In this document: in pieces, positions 1 to 8,793 of the stretch
How the letters are laid out: the number at the start of each line of letters is the position of its first letter
Position numbering within the stretch: the first letter of the stretch is position 1
Origin: Sphingomonas sanguinis NBRC 13937
Lineage (GTDB): Bacteria; Pseudomonadota; Alphaproteobacteria; Sphingomonadales; Sphingomonadaceae
Assembly (NCBI RefSeq): GCF_001591005.1
Contig: NZ_BCTY01000033.1
Location: forward strand, 1 to 40,118
DNA length: 40,118 bases
Direction: 5' to 3'
Notes under the pieces: generated by a model
What the model was told of the DNA's origin: nothing
What the model saw: only the letters and a program-made list of their open reading frames with translations
The model's database searches: none
Translations under genes and position numbers: made by a program

Positions 1-29
1 GCGCCACGAAGGTTGTCCTTTGCGGAAGC

Positions 30-78
30 CCCCCTCCGTCAGTCCTTCGGACTGCCACCTCCCCTTGCAGGGGAGGAA
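30..78. repeat. Sphingomonad-type intergenic palindromic repeat, single copy
   Basis: This segment lies just past the flippase stop codon. It contains a CCCCTCCGTCAG block, a small TCCTTCGGA hairpin, and the self-complementary core CCTCCCCTTGCAGGGGAGG. The same CTCCGT...CTGCCACCTCCCCTTGCAGGGGAGGAA architecture recurs at 11707-11760, where it is paired with an inverted partner. The repetition is seen directly; assigning it to a genome-wide repeat family is inference. Confidence 0.7.
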
Positions 79-83
79 AAAGG

Positions 84-1598
84 TTACCGCGTGATCCCAC
101 CCACGTTGGGCAGCGTGGCCTCCTCCACGCTCGGCGCCTTCCCAAACAGCGCCCGGTCCGCCGGACCAAAGGCCCAGCGCCACAGCACCAGCAGATAGGT
201 CGCGGCGATGGCGGGCTCGCCGAACAGCAGTTCGGCCCATTCCAGTCGCTTGGGCAGCAGGGTGAACGCGCCCCCGACCACGACCGCCGCACCCGCCGCC
301 CAGACCAAGGGCCAGCGGAAGGGCGATACCGGTGCCTTCAAGATACCCGACAACACGCGCGCCTTGATGACCGAGGTCATGGTCACGCTCATGGCCAGCG
401 CCACGGCCGGCCCCGCCGCCGCCCAGGTCTGCGGCCAGCCGAGCGCGCGCATCCCCAGGATCAGCGCGAAGCTCAAGCCGATCTGCACGCCCAGCATCGC
501 GATCGAGATCATCAGGTTGCGGTGCCGCGCGGTATAGACCAGCGCCGACTCGCATACCGCGCCGGTCGAGGCCAGCACCTCGGCAAACAGCAGGAAAGCG
601 AGTGCGGCGGTGCCCGACACGAATTGCGGGCCGACCACGCCCATCACGCCTTCACCCGGAATCGAGCCCATCAGCGCCAGGCACCCCTGCGCCGCCATGA
701 TCCAGAAGGCGACTTGTCGTACCTGCCGGGCGATCGCCCCCATGTCGCCATTGGCCAGGCTCTGGGTGATGACGGGGCCCAGGATCGGGTCGAAACTGGT
801 CTTCAGCTTCTGCGGTAGCGAGGCGACCTGCTGCGCCATATAATAGATGCCGACCACGCGCGGCTCGAACATCACGCCCAGGATGAAGCGGTCGACATTG
901 CGCGTGCCCCATTCCAGCGCGTCCGCGCCCGCGAGCGGCGCATTGGCGCGGGCCAGCGCGAAGACGCGAGCGAGGTGCGGGCTCCATCCCTGCGGCAGGC
1001 CATAGCTGCGCAGGAACGGCACCAGGCTGGCGATCAGCGCCGCCGTCATCGACGCGACATAGGACAGGACCAGCCCGTCGCGGATGGTGAAGAAGGAAAA
1101 GACCCAGGCCGCGATCGAGATCGTCCAGGGCTCGATCACCGCCCGCGCGGTGACGGTCGCCTTGACGTTGTGGCGATAGGCGAGCGCGGCGAGGCTGACG
1201 TCCGACCAGGCGATGGCGACGATGATGCAGGGCAGCCACCGGTCCAGCCCGGTGATCGCGCTGTTGGGATAGAGAAGCTCGGGGAAGCTCCACAGCACGG
1301 TACTCGCCGCGACCGAGGTGAGGAACGCCAGCGCCATCGCGTCCCACACGACATGAACATGCGGCCGATCGGTCGAGGACAGCGCTTGCGCAAGGCCCCG
1401 CTTCATGCCGAGCGTCGCGATCAGCGCGGCCAGCTCGACCACCACCACCGCGATGGCGAAGCGCCCGACCAGATCGGGGCCGTAGATCCTCCCTGCGATG
1501 AATAGGAAGGGGATGCGCGCCGCCAGTCGCAGGATGAATCCTGCGATATTGGTCCGCCCGCCTTTCGCGAGCGCATCGATGTCCTGGGATTGGGCCAT
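84..1598 (-). CDS. Polysaccharide/O-antigen flippase (Wzx-like, MOP superfamily)
   Basis: This 504-residue polytopic inner-membrane protein has about twelve to fourteen hydrophobic segments along its length and a short soluble N-terminus (MAQSQDIDALAKGG). Early helices contain positively charged patches (LRLAARIPFLFIAGRIYG). Length and pattern match the lipopolysaccharide/oligosaccharide flippase family, which moves undecaprenyl-linked sugars across the inner membrane. The gene sits 22 bases downstream of the polA stop on the same strand and may be co-transcribed with it. No clear Shine-Dalgarno precedes the ATG. No glycosyltransferase cluster is visible within the window, so the substrate is unknown. 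Confidence is high for the superfamily and low for the substrate. Confidence 0.8.
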   Translation of the reverse strand: MAQSQDIDALAKGGRTNIAGFILRLAARIPFLFIAGRIYGPDLVGRFAIAVVVVELAALIATLGMKRGLAQALSSTDRPHVHVVWDAMALAFLTSVAASTVLWSFPELLYPNSAITGLDRWLPCIIVAIAWSDVSLAALAYRHNVKATVTARAVIEPWTISIAAWVFSFFTIRDGLVLSYVASMTAALIASLVPFLRSYGLPQGWSPHLARVFALARANAPLAGADALEWGTRNVDRFILGVMFEPRVVGIYYMAQQVASLPQKLKTSFDPILGPVITQSLANGDMGAIARQVRQVAFWIMAAQGCLALMGSIPGEGVMGVVGPQFVSGTAALAFLLFAEVLASTGAVCESALVYTARHRNLMISIAMLGVQIGLSFALILGMRALGWPQTWAAAGPAVALAMSVTMTSVIKARVLSGILKAPVSPFRWPLVWAAGAAVVVGGAFTLLPKRLEWAELLFGEPAIAATYLLVLWRWAFGPADRALFGKAPSVEEATLPNVGGITR

Positions 1599-1620
1599 TA
1601 GTGGGGCGTGCCGGCGCGGA

Positions 1621-4395
1621 TCAATGCGCCGCGCCCCAGCTCTTGCCGAAGCCGATCTCGACGCCCAGCGGCACCGACAACGACACCGCCGGTTCGGCCG
1701 CGCCCGCCATCACTTCGCGAATGACCTGGCCTGCCGCTTCGGCATCCGCCTCGGGTGCCTCGAACACCAGTTCGTCGTGGACCTGCAGCAGCATCCGCAC
1801 ATGGCCCAGGCCAGCGGCGGCGAGGGCGGGTTCCATGCGGACCATGGCGCGCTTGATGATGTCGGCGCTGGTCCCCTGGATCGGCGCGTTGATCGCGGCG
1901 CGCTCGGCCCCTTGGCGCTCGCCCTGGTTGCGGGAGGCGATACGCGGGAAATGCGTCTTGCGGCCGAACAGGGTCTCGGTGAAGCCCTTTTCGCGCACCG
2001 AAGACAGCGTTTCGGCGATGTAGCGGTTGATGCCGGGGAACCGCTCGAAATAGCGGTCGATCATCGACTGCGCCTCGTCCGCCGACACGTCGAGGCGACC
2101 GGCCAGGCCCCAGCGCGAAATGCCGTAGAGGATGGCGAAGTTGATCGTCTTGGCCCGCCCGCGCGTGTCGCGATTGACCTCGCCGAACAGCTCCTTGGCG
2201 GTCAGGCTGTGGATGTCGTCGCCGTTCGCGAAGGCGTCGCGCAGCGCGGGCACGTCCGCCATATGCGCGGCCAGCCGCAATTCGATCTGCGAATAGTCGG
2301 CGGCGATCAGGACATGGCCGGGCTCGGCGATGAACGCCTCGCGCAGTTGCCGCCCGACCTCGGTGCGGATCGGAATGTTCTGAAGGTTCGGTTCGGTTGA
2401 GGACAGGCGGCCGGTCTGCGCGCCGGTCAGGCTGTAGCTGGTATGGACGCGGCCGGTCTTGGGGTTGATCTGTGCCTGGAGCGCGTCGGTGTAGGTGCTC
2501 TTTAGCTTGGACAGCTGGCGCCATTCCAGGATCTTGCGCACGATCTCCGCCGCCTCGCCGCCATCGCGGGCCAGGCGTTCGAGTTCGGTCACGTCGGTCG
2601 AGTACACGCCCGACTTGCCCTTGCGCCCGCCCTTCAGGCCGAGGCGGTCGAACAGGATTTCGCCCAGCTGCTTGGGGCTGCCGATGGTGAAGGGGGTGCC
2701 CGCCATGGCATGGATTTCGCCCTCCAGTGCGGCGATCTGCCCGGCGAATTCGGTCGAGAGCTGCGACAGGCGGTCGCGATCGACCTTGATCCCGCGCCGC
2801 TCCATGCCCGCGATCACCGGCACCAGCGGGCGGTCGACCATCTCGTACACCCGCGTCGCCTGCTCCATCGGCAGCCGCGCCTTGAACCGCTTCCACAGCC
2901 GCAGCGTGACGTCGGCATCCTCGGCGGCGTAGCGGGTGGCGGTCTTCAGGTCGACCTCGTGGAAGCCAAGCTGCTTCTTGCCGGTGCCGACCACCTCCTT
3001 GAAGGCGAGGCAGGTGTGCGACAGATGCGTCGCGGCCAGCTCGTCCATGCCGTGGCCGTGCAGCCCGGCGTCGAGATCGAAGCTCAGGACGATGGTGTCG
3101 TCATGCGGCGCGATGGCGATGCCGCGCTCGCCCAGCACGATCATGTCGAACTTCAGGTTCTGGCCGATCTTCAGGACTGACGGGTCCTCGCACAGTGCCT
3201 TGATCCGCTCGAGCGCCTCCGCGACCGGAATCTGGACCGGCACTTCGGCCAGCAGATCGGTGCCGCCATGGCCGAGCGGGATATAGCACGCCTTGTTGGG
3301 CGCGAGGCATAGGCTGACCCCGACCAGTTCGGCCTGGGTCGCGTCGGTCGAGCTGGTCTCGGTGTCGATCGCGACGAAGCCTTGGTGACGCGCCTCCGCG
3401 ACCCACTGGTCGAGCGTCTCCAAGTCCTGCACCGTGATATAGCCGTCTAGATTGCACGGCTCGTCATCGTCCATCGGCGCGGCGGGCGAGGCTTCCCCAG
3501 CGGCGGGGGCGGGCGCGGCATCGTCGGTGATCTGGCCCATCTTGGCGATCAGCGAGCGGAAACCGTGATGCTCCAGGAACGCGCGCAAGGGGGCATCCGG
3601 GATGGTCGGATGCAGCGCCAGCGACTCCAGCGACTGCGGCAGCGGCGCATTGCATTCCAACGTAACCAGCCGCTTCGACAGCCGGGCATTCTCGGCATGT
3701 TCGATCAGGTTGTCGCGCAGCTTGCCCTTCTTCATCTCCGGCGCGGCGGCAAGGACGGATTCCAGGTCGCCATGCTCGACGATCAGCTTGGAGGCGGTCT
3801 TGGGCCCGACGCCCGGCACGCCCGGCACGTTATCGACGCTGTCGCCCATCAGCGCCAGCACATCGCCCAGCTGCTTGGGGCCGACGCCGAACTTCTCGAC
3901 GACATAGGCCTCGCCCAGACGCCGGTTGTTCATCGTGTCGAGCATGTCGAGGCTGCCATCCTCGACCAGTTGCATCAGGTCCTTGTCGCCCGACACGATC
4001 GTCACCTGCCACCCTTGCGCCAGCGCGGCGCGGGCATAGCAGGCGATCAGGTCGTCGGCCTCTAGCCCCATCTCCTCGATGCACGGCAGCGAGAAGGCGC
4101 GGGTGGCGTCGCGGATCATCGGAAACTGGGGCACCAGATCGGGCGGGGGCGGGGGCCGGTGCGCCTTATACTGGTCGTACATGTCGTTGCGGAAGGTCTT
4201 GGACGACTTGTCGAGGACCACCGCCATATGGGTCGGCCCGTCGGCGGCGTTGATCTCGTCCACGAGCTTCCACAGCATGGTGGTATAGCCGTATACCGCC
4301 CCCACCGGCTCGCCATGCTTGTTCGTCAGCGGCGGCAGGCGGTGATAGGCGCGGAAAATATAGCCGGAGCCGTCGACGAGATAGAGATGGGGCAT
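1621..4395 (-). CDS. polA: DNA polymerase I
   Basis: This 924-residue protein has the full three-domain plan. The N-terminal 5' nuclease spans roughly residues 1-300 (VDGSGYIFRAYHRLPPL, EADDLIA, SGDKDLMQL, GDSVDNVPGVPGVGPKTA). The 3'-5' proofreading domain spans about 320-520 and has intact Exo I (AIDTET), Exo II (GQNLKFD) and Exo III (YAAEDAD) motifs. The family A polymerase domain has motif A (AADYSQIELRLAAH), motif B (RGRAKTINFAILYG) and motif C (LQVHDELVFEA). It performs Okazaki-fragment processing and repair synthesis. The length is typical for alphaproteobacteria and no active-site residue is missing. The ATG at 4395 begins MPHLYLVDGSGY, as is usual for PolA. Confidence 0.98.
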   Translation of the reverse strand: MPHLYLVDGSGYIFRAYHRLPPLTNKHGEPVGAVYGYTTMLWKLVDEINAADGPTHMAVVLDKSSKTFRNDMYDQYKAHRPPPPPDLVPQFPMIRDATRAFSLPCIEEMGLEADDLIACYARAALAQGWQVTIVSGDKDLMQLVEDGSLDMLDTMNNRRLGEAYVVEKFGVGPKQLGDVLALMGDSVDNVPGVPGVGPKTASKLIVEHGDLESVLAAAPEMKKGKLRDNLIEHAENARLSKRLVTLECNAPLPQSLESLALHPTIPDAPLRAFLEHHGFRSLIAKMGQITDDAAPAPAAGEASPAAPMDDDEPCNLDGYITVQDLETLDQWVAEARHQGFVAIDTETSSTDATQAELVGVSLCLAPNKACYIPLGHGGTDLLAEVPVQIPVAEALERIKALCEDPSVLKIGQNLKFDMIVLGERGIAIAPHDDTIVLSFDLDAGLHGHGMDELAATHLSHTCLAFKEVVGTGKKQLGFHEVDLKTATRYAAEDADVTLRLWKRFKARLPMEQATRVYEMVDRPLVPVIAGMERRGIKVDRDRLSQLSTEFAGQIAALEGEIHAMAGTPFTIGSPKQLGEILFDRLGLKGGRKGKSGVYSTDVTELERLARDGGEAAEIVRKILEWRQLSKLKSTYTDALQAQINPKTGRVHTSYSLTGAQTGRLSSTEPNLQNIPIRTEVGRQLREAFIAEPGHVLIAADYSQIELRLAAHMADVPALRDAFANGDDIHSLTAKELFGEVNRDTRGRAKTINFAILYGISRWGLAGRLDVSADEAQSMIDRYFERFPGINRYIAETLSSVREKGFTETLFGRKTHFPRIASRNQGERQGAERAAINAPIQGTSADIIKRAMVRMEPALAAAGLGHVRMLLQVHDELVFEAPEADAEAAGQVIREVMAGAAEPAVSLSVPLGVEIGFGKSWGAAH

Positions 4396-4523
4396 ACCCG
4401 CGCGGTTTAGCGGATGCGGGGAAGGGGCAATAGCCCCTGATGGTAGCGGTTTTTTGGGTTTGTGGCGGATCGGCCACGCTGGGGCCTGATGTGCTGGCTT
4501 AAGGATGGTATGGGTAAGTAAGC

Positions 4524-4832
4524 CTAATCATAATTGGGCGTGAGCGACACAACCCACGGTGACTTCACGTCCAGTCGTTCCGCCATGTAGCCGAGGCCGA
4601 CAACCGGCAATGACAGCAAGTCTGGCTGCCAATCCAAAACATGATGCGCATGCAAGAACATGCATTGTGAATCATAATCGTGGCCGGCCTCGCCACACAT
4701 AAATTGGAGGTCGCCATCTGCCTCATGAACGAAAAGGAGGACCGGCGCACCGTCCTTGACGTGCCTGCAGGTAAAACACCCCTTATCGGCGGCAAACGTG
4801 TAGCCTGCAAAGCTGATGTTGGACGTAGTCAT
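4524..4832 (-). CDS. Small uncharacterised cysteine-pair protein
   Basis: This protein has about 102 residues from the ATG at 4832. In-frame starts at 4850, 4853 and 4856 would add up to eight residues, and none has a clear Shine-Dalgarno. Visible features are an early Cys-x2-Cys-x-His (CFTCRHV), a strand-like PVLLFVHEADGDLQFMCGE segment, several further His residues (GHDYD, HAHHV), and a C-terminal YMAERL...PW motif. I recall small bacterial proteins with a similar 'C..V ... dgdWQFlCG ... H ... LP ... ER ... W' layout, but none has a function I can name. There is no signal peptide. Local base composition looks less GC-rich than polA or the hydrolase on either side, which fits a recent or independently acquired gene. 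Confidence 0.65.
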   Translation of the reverse strand: MTTSNISFAGYTFAADKGCFTCRHVKDGAPVLLFVHEADGDLQFMCGEAGHDYDSQCMFLHAHHVLDWQPDLLSLPVVGLGYMAERLDVKSPWVVSLTPNYD

Positions 4833-4905
4833 GATGTTAGCATGGCACACCATCAAGAATGTCAGCTAGTGGCGCACGTGGTCATCTACTCCCAATGGTT
4901 CCCCA

Positions 4906-6045
4906 TCAGTTCGCCACCGCCACCGGCCCCCGTGGCGGCCCCGCCGCATCGGCCACCGCCGCCGCGACGTTCTGGATCAGCAACTGGCGCTTGCGGATAT
5001 CCTCGGTCGTGTCGCCGATCATCACCGCGATGGCGAAGCGGCGGCCGTCCGGCGCGGTCAGCAGGCCGACATCGTTGAAGCCCGCATTGCGGCGGCCCAG
5101 ATCCTGACCCGTCCCGGTCTTGTGCGCGATCGTCCACCCCGATGGCACGGCGGCGCGCAGGCGGGCATGGCCGGTGCGCGAGGCCTCCATCGTGTCGATC
5201 AGGATGCGGGTCGAGGTCTCCGACAAAAGCTCGCCGCGCGCCAGCCGGGCGAGCGCATCGGCGATGGCGATCGGCGCGGCACCATCGGGCGGATCATTGA
5301 CATAGGCGTTGAGCGCCGCCGTCCGCGCCGCCGGGTCGAGCCGGTTGCGTGCCGCCTGGAACGCGCCCGCCATGGCGAAGGCCGGTTGCCAGGTCAGCCC
5401 GGCGGTCTTCGCCTGAAGCAGCCGTTCGCCGGGGCCGAAGCGGATATCGCCCAGCCGCTTGTTCGCGATCATCGCGCGCACCGCCTGCGGCCCGCCGACA
5501 AAGGTCAGCAGCCGGTCGTTGGCCGTATTGTCGCTCTGGGTCAGCGCACGGGTCAGCAGTTCGCCGACCGTGGTGTGATAACCATCGCCCTTGACCAGCA
5601 TTGCGATCGGCTGGTGGAACAGGGTCAGGTCCTCGCGCCGCACGACGATCGGCTCGTCCAGGCGGGCGCGGCCCCGGTCACGCAGATCGAGCAAGGTGAT
5701 CGCGACCCACAGCTTCGACACCGATTGCTGGGGCAGGCGCTGGCGACCGCCGACCTCGACCGTCCAGCCGTCATCGACCGCGCGCACCGCAATGCCCTTC
5801 TTGCCCGAGAAATTGGCGGACAGGCGGTTGATCGCGCTGACCAGCTCGGCGGGCGCGGAGGGGGCGCGGCTGGGACGGGGCGGGGGGAGCGGCATCGACA
5901 CCGCGACCTGCGGCTCGGGCGCGCTGGGCGTGTAGGACGTCGCGCCGGGGCGCGTGTCGGTGCCGCACGCCGCCAGCCCCAGCAGAAGAAACCCGGCAGG
6001 CCCGATACGCAGCCCACCGATCGATACTCGCTTCGTCACCGCCAT
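4906..6045 (-). CDS. Lipoprotein serine hydrolase, class A beta-lactamase-like
   Basis: This 379-residue protein has a lipobox (FLLLGLAAC, Cys27), followed by a Pro/Ala-rich linker to about residue 65, so it is probably periplasmic and membrane-anchored. The penicillin-binding/beta-lactamase fold motifs are present: SxxK at S108-K111 (SVSK), SDN at 171-173, and KTG at 309-311. A glutamate at 207 (ERLLQ) lies at the spacing expected for the omega-loop ExxLN general base, but with Gln in place of Asn. The SDN-to-KTG distance is about 138 residues, longer than the roughly 104 of TEM-type enzymes, so there is an insertion after the omega loop. It could be a genuine beta-lactamase or a divergent serine hydrolase. 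Resistance activity cannot be claimed from sequence alone. Confidence 0.8.
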   Translation of the reverse strand: MAVTKRVSIGGLRIGPAGFLLLGLAACGTDTRPGATSYTPSAPEPQVAVSMPLPPPRPSRAPSAPAELVSAINRLSANFSGKKGIAVRAVDDGWTVEVGGRQRLPQQSVSKLWVAITLLDLRDRGRARLDEPIVVRREDLTLFHQPIAMLVKGDGYHTTVGELLTRALTQSDNTANDRLLTFVGGPQAVRAMIANKRLGDIRFGPGERLLQAKTAGLTWQPAFAMAGAFQAARNRLDPAARTAALNAYVNDPPDGAAPIAIADALARLARGELLSETSTRILIDTMEASRTGHARLRAAVPSGWTIAHKTGTGQDLGRRNAGFNDVGLLTAPDGRRFAIAVMIGDTTEDIRKRQLLIQNVAAAVADAAGPPRGPVAVAN

Positions 6046-6151
6046 ACCCCGCTAGATATGGGCATCCTTACGTCTTGACCGTGCGGGGGAAATCCCCCCG
6101 CTCAGGGCTTGCGACGAAAGGCCGCTGCCACACGACAAGATGCGAAACCCT

Positions 6152-7729
6152 TTACGGGATCAGGATCGTGTCGACCGCTTCGGGCAGGGTGTCGGGATAA
6201 TCGCGCGTATAGTGCAGGCCCCGGCTTTCCTTGCGATGGAGCGCGCAGCGGACGATCAGTTCGGCGGTCTGGAGCAGGTTGCGCAGCTCGATCAGGTCGG
6301 GCGTGACGCGGAAATGGCCGTAATAGTCGTTGATCTCGTCGGTCAGCATGCGGATGCGGTGCTGCGCGCGCTCCAGCCTTTTGGTGGTGCGGACAATGCC
6401 GACATAATTCCACATGAAGCGGCGGATTTCGGTCCAGTTCTGCTTGATGACCACCTCTTCGTCCGAATCGGTGACGCGGCTTTCGTCCCAGGGCCGGATG
6501 GCGGGCGGCGGGGGCAGGTCGTCCCAATGCGCCGCGATATGATTCGCGCACGCCTCGCCATAGACAAAGCATTCGAGCAGCGAGTTGGACGCCAGGCGGT
6601 TCGCGCCGTGCAGGCCCGACTGGGTGACCTCGCCCGCTGCGTACAGGCCGGGCAGGTCGGTGCGCCCGTCGCGGTCCACGATGACGCCGCCGCAGGTGTA
6701 ATGCTGGGCGGGGACCACCGGGATCGGCTGCACCGTCATGTCGATGCCGAGGCTCAGCAGCTTTTCGTGGATGTTGGGGAAATGCTCGCGGATAAAGGCG
6801 GGCGACTGGTGGCTGATGTCGAGATGGACGTAATCCAGGCCCAGCCGCTTGATCTCATGATCGATCGCGCGCGCCACGATATCGCGCGGGGCCAGTTCAG
6901 CGCGGGCATCGAAATCGGGCATGAAGCGGTGGCCCGTCTCGGGGATCTTCAGATGCCCGCCCTCGCCGCGAACCGCCTCGGTAATCAGGAAATTCTTGAC
7001 CTGGGTGTTGTAGAGGCAGGTCGGGTGGAACTGCATGAATTCCATGTTCGACACCCGTGCCCCCGCCCGCCAGGCCATGGCGATGCCGTCGCCGGTCGCC
7101 CCCTTGGGTGCGGTCGAGAATTGATAGGTGCGGCCTGCGCCCCCGGTGGCCAGGATGGTCGCGCGCGCCTTGTGGACCACGACACGCCCCGTCCGCCGGT
7201 CGACGGCATAGATGCCCCAGACATGGCCTGCGCCCGAATAGCGCATTTCGTGACGGCTGGTCGCCAGGTCGATGGCGACCTGATCGGGGACGAGGGTGAT
7301 GTTGGGATGCGCCTCGGCCGCGCGGAGCAGCGCGTCGAGCACCGCCCAGCCGGTCGCGTCGGCAACATGCACGATGCGGCGATGCGAATGCCCGCCCTCG
7401 CGCGTCAGGTGCAGCATATTGCCCTCGGTCGCGAAGGGGACGCCGAGCTTCTGCAACCGCTCGATGGCGGCGGGGGCGTTCTCGACCACGAATTCGACGG
7501 TGGCGCGGTCGTTCAGCCCGGCGCCCGCGACCATCGTATCCTCGATATGGCTCTCGAACGTGTCGCCGGGTTCGAGGACGGCGGCGATCCCGCCCTGCGC
7601 CCAGGCGGTCGAGCCTTCGTTCAGCTTGCCCTTGGCCAGCACCGTCACCTTGAACCGGTCGGCCAGGTTCAGCGCCGCGGTCAGCCCGGCCGCGCCCGAC
7701 CCGACGATCAGGATATCGGAATCGGTCAT
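6152..7729 (-). CDS. nadB: L-aspartate oxidase
   Basis: This 525-residue flavoprotein converts L-aspartate to iminoaspartate, the first step of de novo NAD biosynthesis. The N-terminal FAD-binding motif is ILIVGSGAAGLTAAL. Succinate dehydrogenase/fumarate reductase-family signatures follow (STAWAQGGIAAV, REGGHSHRRIVH, MEFMQFHPT, GLHGANRLASNSLLE), with a helical C-terminal domain. I chose the ATG at 7729 because an AAGGAG ribosome site lies about 8 bases upstream and the FAD motif starts immediately. A longer frame reaching 7894 would overlap the divergent TonB-like gene and adds only low-complexity sequence. Neither nadA nor nadC is in the window, so the gene stands alone. The last codons are followed by a 106-base gap with a GC hairpin (6083-6101) that has no T tract. 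Confidence 0.96.
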   Translation of the reverse strand: MTDSDILIVGSGAAGLTAALNLADRFKVTVLAKGKLNEGSTAWAQGGIAAVLEPGDTFESHIEDTMVAGAGLNDRATVEFVVENAPAAIERLQKLGVPFATEGNMLHLTREGGHSHRRIVHVADATGWAVLDALLRAAEAHPNITLVPDQVAIDLATSRHEMRYSGAGHVWGIYAVDRRTGRVVVHKARATILATGGAGRTYQFSTAPKGATGDGIAMAWRAGARVSNMEFMQFHPTCLYNTQVKNFLITEAVRGEGGHLKIPETGHRFMPDFDARAELAPRDIVARAIDHEIKRLGLDYVHLDISHQSPAFIREHFPNIHEKLLSLGIDMTVQPIPVVPAQHYTCGGVIVDRDGRTDLPGLYAAGEVTQSGLHGANRLASNSLLECFVYGEACANHIAAHWDDLPPPPAIRPWDESRVTDSDEEVVIKQNWTEIRRFMWNYVGIVRTTKRLERAQHRIRMLTDEINDYYGHFRVTPDLIELRNLLQTAELIVRCALHRKESRGLHYTRDYPDTLPEAVDTILIP

Positions 7730-7841
7730 GCGCGGGCTCCTTCGGGCGCTGGGGTCATGACGTCCCTCTGGCACGGACGAAGGGGTTGGGACAGAGGGTA
7801 ACGCCTTGCCTTGGCGAGAGGCGCTTCCCACCTCTTGTCGC

Positions 7842-8588
7842 ATGACGCTGGCCCGGCCCGATTGGCGCGACCGTCTGCGCGCCGCCATCCCCACGGGGTT
7901 GATCGTGGGCGCGCTCGGCTATGCCCTGGTCGTCGGGCTGGGCTTCGCCCCCGTGCTGTCGGTGCCGTCGGAGGCGCTGGACAGCTTCGACGTGCGCCCG
8001 CCCGCCCCGCCGCCACCGCCGCGTATCCAGCCCAAGCGTATCCCCAGCCACCGCCCGCGCGGGGCCGCGGCGCCGCCCAACATCCGCTCGCAGGCGACCG
8101 AAGTCGTCGCGCCGCCGCCGGTCGTCGTCCTGCCGCCGGTCTCCCCGGTGGTCGTGGCGCCCGTGGTGGGCATCGGCGTCCAGGCGACGCAGGGCGCCTC
8201 CGACAAGCCCGGCCCCGGCACCGGCGCGGGCGGGATCGGTAACGGCACGGGCAGCGGCGGTTCGGGCGACGGCGACGGTTATGGCGACGACACCCCGCCG
8301 CGCCGGATCAAGGGACGGATCAAGGATGCGGACTATCCCGACGCCGCCGCCGAGGCGGGCGCGAGCGGGACCGTGCAGGTCCGTTATTTCGTCAATGTCG
8401 ACGGGCGGGTCAGCGGCTGTGTCGTGACGCAGAGCAGCGGCAATGCCGCGCTGGACGAGACGACCTGTCGGTTGATCGAGCAGAGATACCGCTACGATCC
8501 CTCGCGCGATGCGGACGGGCGGCCAGTGCGATCGATCATCGTGGTGAATCAGGACTGGGTGCTGGAGCGCGCTCCGGCGGAACGGTGA
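7842..8588 (+). CDS. TonB-family energy transducer-like protein
   Basis: This 248-residue protein has the TonB layout. There is a short cytoplasmic N-terminus, one transmembrane segment at about residues 16-37 (GLIVGALGYALVVGLGFAP), and a Pro-rich periplasmic stretch at about 45-110. A Gly-rich linker (about 125-155) leads to a C-terminal TonB_C-like domain (VQVRYFVNVDGRVSGCVVTQ, YRYDPSRDADGRPVRS). It would transmit proton-motive-force energy to outer-membrane receptors or act as a related cell-envelope protein. It is divergent from nadB, with 112 bases between the two starts. The ATG at 7842 is preferred over 7806 because the Leu/Arg-rich start runs directly into the membrane helix. No exbB or exbD lies beside it. 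Confidence 0.8.
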   Translation: MTLARPDWRDRLRAAIPTGLIVGALGYALVVGLGFAPVLSVPSEALDSFDVRPPAPPPPPRIQPKRIPSHRPRGAAAPPNIRSQATEVVAPPPVVVLPPVSPVVVAPVVGIGVQATQGASDKPGPGTGAGGIGNGTGSGGSGDGDGYGDDTPPRRIKGRIKDADYPDAAAEAGASGTVQVRYFVNVDGRVSGCVVTQSSGNAALDETTCRLIEQRYRYDPSRDADGRPVRSIIVVNQDWVLERAPAER

Positions 8589-8614
8589 GGACGGGGCGCG
8601 GGTGTTTTTTTAGG

Positions 8615-8748
8615 TTCGCGTGGAGGCGCGGAGGACGCGGAGAGGTCGTACTCCGCTCAAATCACGGTCTGTCATTACCAAGGTTTGTGGCGGGGGAGGC
8701 GCTCACCCAGTGCCAGACATCTCTGCGTCCTCCGCGCCTCCGCGCGAA
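8615..8748. repeat. 29-base imperfect inverted repeat in intergenic region
   Basis: The arms at 8615-8643 and 8720-8748 are inverted copies matching at 27 of 29 positions. They begin TTCGCGTGGAGGCGCGG and end CCGCGCCTCCGCGCGAA, and enclose a spacer of about 76 bases. The element fills most of the 205-base gap between the convergent TonB-like and ABC ATPase genes. It carries no open frame and no T tract beside the arms, so it looks like a mobile or structural intergenic repeat rather than a simple terminator. It may still insulate the two converging transcripts. Confidence 0.75.
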
Positions 8749-8793
8749 CAATCTCTTCTATGTCGAAAGCCACGGGACTCCCGTCGAGAAGAC

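Noticed and set aside
6083..6101. GC hairpin (GCGGGGG-AAAT-CCCCC-CGC) after nadB as a terminator
   Set aside because: The stem is short with a bulge, and no T tract follows on either strand.
6140..7801. 553-codon plus-strand frame opposite nadB
   Set aside because: It is the mirror of nadB codon bias. It would overlap the nadB ribosome site and carries no motif.
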